The notes under the pieces are model-generated. The model worked only from the letters and a program-made list of their open reading frames with translations. It ran no database searches and was not told the origin of the DNA. This document shows, in pieces, positions 1 to 7,296 of a DNA stretch of 64,000 nucleotides (positions are counted from its first letter, which is position 1; every line of letters starts with the position of its first letter). The translations under genes were made by a program, and so were the position numbers. This DNA comes from Candidatus Thorarchaeota archaeon (GTDB lineage: Archaea; Asgardarchaeota; Thorarchaeia; Thorarchaeales; Thorarchaeaceae): positions 62,001-126,000 of the forward strand of contig JAEORO010000069.1 of assembly GCA_016840855.1 (NCBI GenBank), in the 5' to 3' direction.

Positions 1-1
1 C

Positions 2-343
2 TCGAGTTTTGGTCAAAGGCTTGCATCACTTGAAATCTTCAGGAGACTCCTCCAAAGTGTTTCTGATGAAGATATGGACTTTGGTTTCGAACGGAAACTC
101 TTGGAAGCAGAGGACCTGATGGCTGCAAATCGTGGTGATGGTTTCTCACTTAGTATCGTTGATAAATTAAAGAGAGTAAAAAGAGGAGCAGGTAGAATTT
201 CACTCTTAATCAAATTACAAAAAGCTGCGGGATTGATGAAGAAAATGAATAAAGCATACAGCAACTACCCTAACAGCCCTGACAAACTTGATAGCTGGGA
301 AAAAACTGTTCTAGATATTATTGAATCAGCTAATTTCGAATAG
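2..343 (+). CDS. C-terminal part of an unidentified protein (5' end outside window)
   Basis: The reading frame is open from the first bases of the window (frame 2) and ends at 343, so only the last 113 residues are visible. They are mostly helical and charged, with a basic stretch (KRVKRGAGR) and a terminal part containing YSNYPNSPDKLDSW. No catalytic motif is visible. The tail loosely resembles the helical C-terminus of FixC/geranylgeranyl-reductase-type flavoproteins, but this is only an impression. The gene is convergent with radA, and a strong hairpin (353-373) separates them. Confidence 0.6.
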   Translation, partial: SSFGQRLASLEIFRRLLQSVSDEDMDFGFERKLLEAEDLMAANRGDGFSLSIVDKLKRVKRGAGRISLLIKLQKAAGLMKKMNKAYSNYPNSPDKLDSWEKTVLDIIESANFE

Positions 344-352
344 AGAAAGGTG

Positions 353-373
353 GATGGTCTCTGGGAGACCATC
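353..373. terminator. Hairpin between convergent genes
   Basis: A perfect 9-bp stem, GATGGTCTC / GAGACCATC, with a 3-nt loop lies in the 43-bp gap between the partial gene and radA. On the minus strand it is followed by a pyrimidine-rich tract, so it most likely ends the radA transcript and may act in both directions. Confidence 0.7.
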
Positions 374-386
374 AATACTTCTATGA

Positions 387-1442
387 TCAAACGTCACGAA
401 TGCCTTCTTTCAAGACGGTGAATACCGCTTCACCTTCAGGAAGATTAGGCGAGTCTACAAGACGACAGATCCTTCGTTCGCCCTTTGACTTTCTGAGATA
501 GCAGCGGGTTTGAGGTACATGTGCAAGTACATGTCCACCTACTGGAGCGGTTGGATCTCCAAAGAAAGCATCAGGTCGAGACATCACTTGATTTGTGATG
601 TAAACAGCCATGTTGTTAATCTCTGCGCCTCGCTGAAGATGGTGCAGATGCTTGTTTAACTTCTGCTGCCTTGCTGCAAGAGTGCCTCTACCGGTATATT
701 CTGCTCTGAAATGACTTGTGACTGAGTCTACGACTAGCAACTTGGCATTGTGCTCAGTAGCCATTTCCATGGCTTGATCACAAAGTAGGATCTGATGATC
801 TGAATTATAGGCACGAGCCCATACGACATTCTTCAGAACTTTTGCACTATCCATTCCATATGCTTCAGCCATGTCAACAAGACGTTCTGGTCGAAAGGTA
901 CCTTCAGTGTCAACGTAGATGGCTTTTGCATTCAATCCACCATCTTCAGGCAAGCGTTGTATATTTACGCATAATTGATGCGCCATTTGAGTCTTTCCAG
1001 ATCTGAAAGAACCATACATCTCAGTAATAGATTGTGTTTCAATGCCGCCACCAAACAATTCATCGAGAGCTTTCGATCCTGTTGAAATTCTACCAGCAGT
1101 TCTTCGGCGTTCGAGAAGAAGGTCCGCTGTTTCGAAACCGATATCCAGCATCTCACGAGCTGCTTTGATAATCTTCGTAGCAGTCGTTTCACCAATTGAT
1201 CCTGCAGCAGCAAGTTCACCTGGTGATGCAACAGCGATTGCTTCAACATTCTTATAGCCGGACTCAGCTAGACGTTTTCCAATAGCTGGACCTACACCCG
1301 GAAGATCAGTGACTTCAATGCCTGAAACGCTGGAGTCATCTCCTCCGGAGTCTTCTAATGTTTCTTCTTCAGTTCCTTCAAATTCCTCGTAATCCATTTC
1401 CTCGTCGTCGTGTTCTTCATCTGCTGCCTTCTTTGGTGACAA
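387..1442 (-). CDS. radA: DNA repair and recombination protein RadA
   Basis: This is the archaeal RecA/Rad51-family recombinase, which forms ATP-dependent filaments on single-stranded DNA and catalyses strand exchange in homologous recombination. The 351-residue product starts with an acidic tail (about residues 1-40), then a helix-hairpin-helix domain (DLPGVGPAIGKRLAESGY), then the ATPase core with Walker A GSFRSGKTQ, Walker B LLVVDS and the Rad51-type end (RICRLVDSPNLPEGEAVF). Length is normal for the family, although the acidic N-terminal tail is longer than usual. The start is TTG; a strong Shine-Dalgarno (complement of 1450-1456, GGGAGGT) 7 nt upstream supports it. A Roadblock protein lies upstream on the same strand behind a 200-bp gap, so radA probably has its own promoter. 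Confidence 0.97.
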   Translation of the reverse strand: MSPKKAADEEHDDEEMDYEEFEGTEEETLEDSGGDDSSVSGIEVTDLPGVGPAIGKRLAESGYKNVEAIAVASPGELAAAGSIGETTATKIIKAAREMLDIGFETADLLLERRRTAGRISTGSKALDELFGGGIETQSITEMYGSFRSGKTQMAHQLCVNIQRLPEDGGLNAKAIYVDTEGTFRPERLVDMAEAYGMDSAKVLKNVVWARAYNSDHQILLCDQAMEMATEHNAKLLVVDSVTSHFRAEYTGRGTLAARQQKLNKHLHHLQRGAEINNMAVYITNQVMSRPDAFFGDPTAPVGGHVLAHVPQTRCYLRKSKGERRICRLVDSPNLPEGEAVFTVLKEGIRDV

Positions 1443-1462
1443 ATAGAAGACCTCCCATTATC

Positions 1463-1532
1463 ACTCAACTTTGATCTTCAGATTTTGTTGAGTATCTAGA
1501 CGTGATAGTGTTGATTCACTGAGTATAAAAAT
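1463..1532 (-). promoter_or_regulatory. radA promoter region with a small inverted repeat
   Basis: Read on the minus strand, a TTTTTATA box (complement of about 1524-1532) lies at promoter distance from radA. Between it and the start codon is an inverted repeat, ACTCAAC (1463-1469) and GTTGAGT (1487-1493). The TATA call is by eye, and a regulatory role for the repeat is a guess. Confidence 0.35.
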
Positions 1533-1644
1533 AGCACTAGTGAACAGACCGAGTGATTAGACTATAACACTTCTAAAGAAGTTGACTCTATATACATCAA
1601 TCATTCCTAGATTCGTTACAATAATGATGTAATAGTAATCAGTT

Positions 1645-1971
1645 TCAACCACGCGTTAATGTGACAAGAATAAACTCTTCTTGAGGAGCGATTCGAATTC
1701 CACCCATGTTTGTTTGTATCTGAATGAATGCTAACTCTCCGCCTTCTTTAACACCTCTGACTATCTCCCAAGTCTTGCCAATCAATGCGCTTAGAAGTGC
1801 AGAAATTTCTTCGGCACGCTCTAGCGTAACACCCCAAGTGTTTATGGGAAATCCTTCAGGGCTTATGAATAATGCAGCATAGACATCTGGAAACTTGCTT
1901 GTAATATTTTGAATAATCCTCTCGAATATTTCACGCTTTGGCATTGCTGGCATGTTTTTGTACACATCCAT
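1645..1971 (-). CDS. Roadblock/LC7 domain protein
   Basis: A 108-residue single-domain protein with the Roadblock/LC7 pattern: an N-terminal amphipathic helix (KREIFERIIQNITSKFPDVYA), the strand pair AALFISPEGFPINTW, a central helix (ERAEEISALLSALIGKTWEIV) and C-terminal strands ending IAPQEEFILVTLTRG. In prokaryotes such proteins dimerise and usually act with small Ras-like GTPases; in eukaryotes they belong to Ragulator and dynein complexes. No GTPase is adjacent here, so the partner is unknown. The gene is divergent from the PAP2-like gene and upstream of radA. The ATG at 1971 has no clear Shine-Dalgarno, so the message may be leaderless. Confidence 0.85.
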   Translation of the reverse strand: MDVYKNMPAMPKREIFERIIQNITSKFPDVYAALFISPEGFPINTWGVTLERAEEISALLSALIGKTWEIVRGVKEGGELAFIQIQTNMGGIRIAPQEEFILVTLTRG

Positions 1972-2129
1972 AGCAGTTTCTGGGTGTTCTGTATCTGAAA
2001 GGTGTTAAATGGACAAAGAAAAAGCTTGCTGTCATATAACTACCGGAAATATCCAATTTTCTAAAATGATTTCAGGAGATAAATTATAGAAAAGATTGAA
2101 GATTGGGTGTGAAATCCTGAAAGCAATCG

Positions 2130-2765
2130 GTGAATCTAGTGAAGTATCATGATGAGCTTCTTGAGTTAGAAGGAACAGGTATAACTATCTCGCGTATAAT
2201 TTCCAGACTTACGCCAGCTCCGCTCATAAACCTGTATATTGGGATTATATTTTCGATATCATCACCAATTGGTTTGGGACCTGTTCTTGATGCCGCATCA
2301 TCAATCATTATTTGTATAGTCATAATGGTCGTGCTCCCTGTTACACCTATTATCCTTGAAGCTTTGAAAGGGAATGTGGACTTGGATGTTTCCAAGCGTG
2401 AGAGTAGAACTAAGTTCTTTTTGTTTTCAATGATGTGCTATGTTATAGCATTCGCAGTATATGGCATACTGAGATGTCATATTATGAGCACGCTTGCTGT
2501 GACTTATTTTACTGTCACTTTGGGAGTTACATTGGTAAGCTTGAAATCGAAGATATCGGTTCATGGAGCAGGAGTTGGAGGTCCAGGTGCCGCATTGATC
2601 TATGTATATGGTCCTTTTGCTCTCATTGTTGGCATCATATGGGCGCTTGTAATTTACTCAAGGGTTACATTGAAACAGCACACTCTCATGCAGTCAATTG
2701 CTGGAGTATCACTTGGAGCAGTAATCGCGTGGATTACGTATTTCTACATCTATATCCCAATATGA
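2130..2765 (+). CDS. PAP2-superfamily-like integral membrane protein
   Basis: A 211-residue protein with about five to six membrane segments. Three features match the type-2 phosphatidic acid phosphatase fold in order: a charged loop VDLDVSKRESR after the second helix, the loop SKISVHGAG where PSGH normally sits, and SRVTLKQHTLMQ, matching SR-x5-H-x3-D. The last Asp of that triad is Gln here, so phosphatase activity is doubtful. Such proteins remove phosphate from isoprenoid or lipid phosphates at the membrane. The start is GTG at 2130; an in-frame GTG at 2139 is an alternative. Family assignment rests on motif spacing only. Confidence 0.65.
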   Translation: MNLVKYHDELLELEGTGITISRIISRLTPAPLINLYIGIIFSISSPIGLGPVLDAASSIIICIVIMVVLPVTPIILEALKGNVDLDVSKRESRTKFFLFSMMCYVIAFAVYGILRCHIMSTLAVTYFTVTLGVTLVSLKSKISVHGAGVGGPGAALIYVYGPFALIVGIIWALVIYSRVTLKQHTLMQSIAGVSLGAVIAWITYFYIYIPI

Positions 2766-2871
2766 TAAAAATGCACATTCAATTATTTTGTACTAAATCA
2801 GTTCATATGTGAACTTTCAATTTCTATCCTGAAGCCAGAGAGCTATCTAACCATAGGAATGTCATCCGACA

Positions 2872-4110
2872 ATGAATGATCAAGTAATTTGTCCCACCTG
2901 TGGGAAACGCGTCAGAAGAGGATCGACATTCTGCATAGGTTGTGGAAACAAAGTGCCTGAAGATTTGCCATCAGCGCCACCTGAACCAACACTCGAAGAG
3001 TCTGAGATATTAGATGAAGCCGATAAATTGCCGGGTTTAGATGAATCTGCTTTAGATGAAACTCCTGCTGAAGAACCTATTGCAGCAGATTCGGAGGTAT
3101 TACCTCCAGTTGGAGAGGATTTCAGTTGGGATGATGGAGAATTATCATCAGTTGAATTGAAACCAATTGAAGAAGATATTTCATTCGTTGAGGAATCTTC
3201 TACTGAAGAAGAGTCCGAGGTATCGATTGAAACTTCAGAGGAAGAGCCTGAGCAAGAAGAAGGAAAGAGTACTGATATGTCATGGGAGGAAGGTGTTGAA
3301 GATGTCAAAGTGGGAATGCCATTCACGGAGATAGAACCTCCCAGGGTTTATGATGAGGAGATTCCAGTAACGACGGAAGAGGCTCTAGATCACCTATTTC
3401 CTGAAGGAGCTCCAAAGGAGCTTCGCGAGGAAGCAAGAGAAGCTGTTGAACACCTATTTCCTGAGGGGAGAGGAACTACTACAAAAACGTTCATTGATGT
3501 GGTCGTTGGAAAACCATCAAAGATTGATTTGAAAGGACCTCTCCAAGAGTTAGAAACTCCTGTATGTCCGAATTGTGGCGTTGCTCTCACCTCAGATGAG
3601 TTTGAGTATCCAAGCTATGTCTTTGAGGCTATGGGCAAAGCAAGGATTGATCATGGGGAACAACTCCTCCATGAGAATGAACACGAAAAAGCGATTGAAT
3701 CTTTTGAAATAGCCAAGATGCTTTTCGAAAGAGCAAGAAATGAGAAGGGCATCGCAGAAAGTACAAAGAGAGTTGATATTGGATATGATGCGATGGCCAA
3801 GTTCCATTTTGACCAAGGCGAGAACCATATGAAGGTCAACGAGTACGAATGGGCGATTGTTCAATTTAGGAAGGCAAGAGAACTCTATATGTTCAGCACC
3901 GATGCTAAGAAGCGAGCTCGTTGTTCAGAAAAAGTTAGAGAAGCGTATATAGAATGGGGAAAAGATTTGGAATCCCAAGGAGACCAATTATCCAAGCAGG
4001 GGAGTTCCCGGGATGCATTAGCCAAATATCAAGAAGCCGCAGCTAAGTATAGAGAGGGCGATGATCAAAAGAGGCTGAAAGGCCTTGACAAGAAAATCAG
4101 GAAAGCGTAA
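2872..4110 (+). CDS. Zinc-ribbon, acidic linker and TPR-like protein
   Basis: A 412-residue modular protein. Cys7, Cys10, Cys21 and Cys24 form an N-terminal zinc ribbon. Residues about 30-150 are a very acidic, low-complexity linker rich in Glu, Ser, Asp and Pro. Two LFPEG-containing repeats follow (HLFPEGAPKELREEAREAVE and HLFPEGRG), then a lone CPNC knuckle, then three to four TPR-like helical hairpins (for example GEQLLHENEHEKAIESFEIA and GENHMKVNEYEWAIVQFRKA). There is no signal peptide or membrane segment, so it is presumably cytosolic. The architecture suggests a scaffold or adaptor; no enzymatic motif is present. It ends 5 bp from the convergent amidohydrolase stop. Confidence 0.75.
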   Translation: MNDQVICPTCGKRVRRGSTFCIGCGNKVPEDLPSAPPEPTLEESEILDEADKLPGLDESALDETPAEEPIAADSEVLPPVGEDFSWDDGELSSVELKPIEEDISFVEESSTEEESEVSIETSEEEPEQEEGKSTDMSWEEGVEDVKVGMPFTEIEPPRVYDEEIPVTTEEALDHLFPEGAPKELREEAREAVEHLFPEGRGTTTKTFIDVVVGKPSKIDLKGPLQELETPVCPNCGVALTSDEFEYPSYVFEAMGKARIDHGEQLLHENEHEKAIESFEIAKMLFERARNEKGIAESTKRVDIGYDAMAKFHFDQGENHMKVNEYEWAIVQFRKARELYMFSTDAKKRARCSEKVREAYIEWGKDLESQGDQLSKQGSSRDALAKYQEAAAKYREGDDQKRLKGLDKKIRKA

Positions 4111-4115
4111 GATTG

Positions 4116-5039
4116 CTAGTCTTTCCTCGGTTTGAACCCTGTGAGTCGAAGTATATTATCTCTAAAAATCAAATCAACATCTTCCTGTTTATAATTAAAT
4201 TTAGGTAACAAAGACTTGACTGCATTGTACTGCTCTTCTAGTATGTTATATCTAAATCCACGAGGAAAGAATGAAGAATCAGTCCCAAAAACAACTCTGC
4301 AAGAAGCCCCTGCTTTCAAGGCACGTTCAAAGATTTTAGTTATTGTTAAGTCCACCTCTTGATAGTTCATCCAGTTGTTGCTACCACTTGTATCCATCAC
4401 AACATTATGAGTCTGATACATGAGCATCAATACCTCGCGGAAAAATCCAGCTCCGAAATGGGCAATCATGAAGTTCAAATCGGGAAAATCAAGTGCAGGC
4501 TTTTGTATATCTAAGGGGTTTCCATAACGAAGGTTAGCCTGAGTCCCTATAGTTATACCAAAATGAAGAATAACCAGTAGTTTTTGCCTAAGAGCTTCCT
4601 CAAAGATTGGGTATACTCGATCATCATACACATGGAAATCCCAAGAGCTGGGGTATAATTTTATTCCTTGAAACTCATCCTTTCCAGCTCGTTTCACGTT
4701 TTCTACTGCGTTTTCATCAGCAGGATTGATATTAGCATACCCTAGAAATCGACCTGGAAACCGTTTTCTAGTCGCATTAAATTCATCCCAGACCTCTTCT
4801 CCAATCATCATACCAATAGCTGTAATTCCATACTTATCTAATTCATCAGCCCACATCTGACCAGCATCCCAAGTTTCATCAGGGATTGTAAGTTTTGGCA
4901 TATCAGTCTGAAAAGCGACTCTATTCTGCATTCGCTCAAGTGAAGCTCCGCTCTCTATCCATCGTTTAATTGTGTTATATGTAAAGAAGTGCGCATGACT
5001 GTCAATCACTTCAGTTCCAATTTTTGATATCACAATCAT
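4116..5039 (-). CDS. Amidohydrolase-2 family metal-dependent hydrolase
   Basis: A 307-residue TIM-barrel protein with the amidohydrolase-2 signature: DSHAHFF near the N-terminus for metal binding, GIKLYPSSW mid-protein, an LHFGI strand, FMIAHFGAGFF, and the C-terminal VVFGTDSSFFPRGF supplying the catalytic Asp. Members hydrolyse or decarboxylate small aromatic or amide substrates with a divalent metal; the substrate cannot be read from sequence. The gene stands alone, convergent with the zinc-ribbon/TPR gene. It is predicted to be cytosolic. Confidence 0.88.
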   Translation of the reverse strand: MIVISKIGTEVIDSHAHFFTYNTIKRWIESGASLERMQNRVAFQTDMPKLTIPDETWDAGQMWADELDKYGITAIGMMIGEEVWDEFNATRKRFPGRFLGYANINPADENAVENVKRAGKDEFQGIKLYPSSWDFHVYDDRVYPIFEEALRQKLLVILHFGITIGTQANLRYGNPLDIQKPALDFPDLNFMIAHFGAGFFREVLMLMYQTHNVVMDTSGSNNWMNYQEVDLTITKIFERALKAGASCRVVFGTDSSFFPRGFRYNILEEQYNAVKSLLPKFNYKQEDVDLIFRDNILRLTGFKPRKD

Positions 5040-5124
5040 CCTATCCCTAAGATTCTCTATAGCTATTCTAGTTCGAGCTCATTAGGTAATAAGAACTCAC
5101 TTGTGGCATGGATTGGATTTTAGG

Positions 5125-7296
5125 TTAAATCCAATCGCCAGTTTCGAGCTTTCGAGGAAGATACTCATCAGTGAGATACTCGAAACTGTGGCTAGCAAAG
5201 GCTTGAATCTCTGCCTTCTCTTTAAGCCTCAACATTAGTTCTAAATCTTCAACCCATGGTTTATTTCGTTTAACAAATGGTTCTTTCAGCATATCTTTGA
5301 CTCGTTTAATATCAGTAGGCTGCATTGGAATCCTTACTGCTTTAGGAATCTTATATTCATCCAAATCACGACTTAGGACACCAAGAAGCTTAAGCTCAGG
5401 GGTAGCAATGAATGGAGATTCGTAGCTAAGTCTCTTACTTCCTCTGAGAAAGACCGAATATATGTAGTGACCATAAGGATCAGAGTCAACAAGTGCAAAA
5501 GCTGGTATCTCAAGCTCTTTAACAAGCATCTTTAGAAAAGCTCTGGTAGCAATATCTCCTGAACCCTTACCAGTTATCACAATACATGGTTGACGATTCC
5601 AATATTTCGCTTCTGCTAGTCGCATAACTGCAGCATCCTTCTCAGATAATATGATGAACTCGGCATCACTTTCGACTATCTCTAGCTGGTCCAAGAAGGG
5701 TGTAACAGCCCATCCACCTGTACCCATCTTTGTAAGATCGATAAGATCACCGCCATCCCGAATAGTGACCCGACCCATTGCGGAACCACGAGCAGATGCC
5801 ACGACATGAATACTATCACGTGTGGTCTGAATCATTGAAGCAACGTCTTCAATGATCTTATCGCTGTACTTCTGTTCTCTAAATAGATTAACATCACTGT
5901 AGTAAACTTCTCTTTTGGTAGCATGTAAATTAGATTTGAGAAGGTTAAACACAATCTCCATCACGCGCGCGGTTCTTGTTGCATCAACAACTGATGCAAG
6001 CGAGTGATATGGACGAGATATTGTACGCATTCCCAGAAGGAGTAAGTCGCGTACCTCATCCCATACTATGTTGTCACCAGACCTGCTTGGGATATCAAAT
6101 GCAGGCCTGCCAGTCAACATGGTTTCGTTTAGAATATCGATTGCTGTATCTATAATCCTCTCAGTTGTATCATCTGCTGTGAGGTTTACAACTTCGACGG
6201 TTTCAATAATAGGTTCTACACTTTCACCAGGTTCTTTGGAGGCTTGAACTCGCTTCTCTGCAGCAGCCCAGTTTTCCTTCATCTCATCGGCTAAATTCTT
6301 GATGGTTGTAGGAACACTCAACCCCGATTCCTTTCTTGTTGGTTTGGGCTTCTTTTTTGGTGGTGGTTTGAGTGTCTTTGTTGGTCCTTTAACTGGAGGA
6401 GCTTTCTTACCAGGAACAGCTTTCTTTGATGGTTTCTCTTTTGTTGGTTTTTTCCGAGGTTTGGGTTCTATCACTGTTTCTTCCTTCTCTGGCGTCGTCA
6501 TTGTTTCTGTCGAAGTTGCAGGTGTAGGTGTAGGTGTAGGGATCGGTTCTACGGTCAGTTCAGCTAGTTCCTGTTCCCGAACCATATCTTTTGCAGCATT
6601 AACAATTGACGCTGCTCTCGCGATACTAAGGCCGCCAACTTTCTTTGCGACATTCTCAGGTGAGGCTCGAGCCAACCGAGCAACAGAATCATAACCAGCA
6701 CGCTCCATGGAAAGAGCAAGTTTAGATCCTAAGCCAGGAACATCTGTGAGCGATAGTTTCGGAGCTCTGATTTCCTCTTCTGGAGCCTCTGGCTGAGGTT
6801 CAGAAGGCTCTGTTATTGCAGGAGTTGATACACTTCGTTTCACCAGATCTTTTGCAGCATCTGTAAGTTTCTTTGCTCCGGCTTGACTAAGTCCCTCGAC
6901 TTTCTTCGCTAGTGAAGGAGGTCTTGCGCGAGAAATCTTTTCTACAGTTTCATATTTTGCTTTGATGAGCTTTTCTTGAAGTTTGGATCCTACACCAGGA
7001 AGGTCAGTTAAACTAAACGCACTTTCTGGTAGTTCGGTCGGAACCTCTTTCTTTGGTTTGGGTTCTTTCTTCTGCTTTTTCGACACAGCCTTCTTTTTAG
7101 GAACTACTTTCTTCTCAGAGCCTTTTTTTGACACACGTTTTGGTTTCTTTGAGCTTGCTGCTTTTTGGTCTGGCTTCTTTGTTTTCTTCTTTGTTGACTT
7201 TGCTTTGGTACTCTTCTTCGTCTTGGGCTCTTCAACAACCTCATTCAGTGTTGCTTGAATTGTAGTTGACTTTTCCTTGGCTTTTTTACGGCTCAC
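5125..7296 (-). CDS. top6A: DNA topoisomerase VI subunit A with long HhH-bearing N-terminal extension
   Basis: Subunit A of the type IIB topoisomerase, related to Spo11, which makes the transient double-strand break. The conserved core fills about residues 370-723: active-site region KREVYYSD (Tyr465 or Tyr466), Toprim Glu552 in LSEKDA, and the metal-binding VDSDPYG (Asp604, Asp606). The protein is 723 residues, against about 360-390 in most archaea. The extra N-terminal half contains a Lys-rich tail (1-90), an HhH repeat (about 95-152, TDLPGVGSKL), a second (about 183-240, TDVPGLGSKL), a PT-repeat and another Lys/Pro-rich linker. The HhH units resemble the RadA N-terminal domain. The GTG start overlaps the top6B stop (GTGA), indicating translational coupling. 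Confidence 0.96.
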   Translation of the reverse strand: MSRKKAKEKSTTIQATLNEVVEEPKTKKSTKAKSTKKKTKKPDQKAASSKKPKRVSKKGSEKKVVPKKKAVSKKQKKEPKPKKEVPTELPESAFSLTDLPGVGSKLQEKLIKAKYETVEKISRARPPSLAKKVEGLSQAGAKKLTDAAKDLVKRSVSTPAITEPSEPQPEAPEEEIRAPKLSLTDVPGLGSKLALSMERAGYDSVARLARASPENVAKKVGGLSIARAASIVNAAKDMVREQELAELTVEPIPTPTPTPATSTETMTTPEKEETVIEPKPRKKPTKEKPSKKAVPGKKAPPVKGPTKTLKPPPKKKPKPTRKESGLSVPTTIKNLADEMKENWAAAEKRVQASKEPGESVEPIIETVEVVNLTADDTTERIIDTAIDILNETMLTGRPAFDIPSRSGDNIVWDEVRDLLLLGMRTISRPYHSLASVVDATRTARVMEIVFNLLKSNLHATKREVYYSDVNLFREQKYSDKIIEDVASMIQTTRDSIHVVASARGSAMGRVTIRDGGDLIDLTKMGTGGWAVTPFLDQLEIVESDAEFIILSEKDAAVMRLAEAKYWNRQPCIVITGKGSGDIATRAFLKMLVKELEIPAFALVDSDPYGHYIYSVFLRGSKRLSYESPFIATPELKLLGVLSRDLDEYKIPKAVRIPMQPTDIKRVKDMLKEPFVKRNKPWVEDLELMLRLKEKAEIQAFASHSFEYLTDEYLPRKLETGDWI

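Noticed and set aside
6519-6542. GGTGTA microsatellite
   Set aside because: It encodes the PTPTPT linker of Top6A in frame; a low-complexity coding repeat rather than a separate element.
6299-6694. 131-codon Gly/Phe-rich frame antisense to top6A
   Set aside because: It mirrors the Lys/Pro/Thr-rich linker of Top6A on the other strand; the composition is fully explained by that.
6983-7258. 91-codon Phe-rich frame antisense to top6A
   Set aside because: It is the complement of the Lys-rich N-terminal tail of Top6A.
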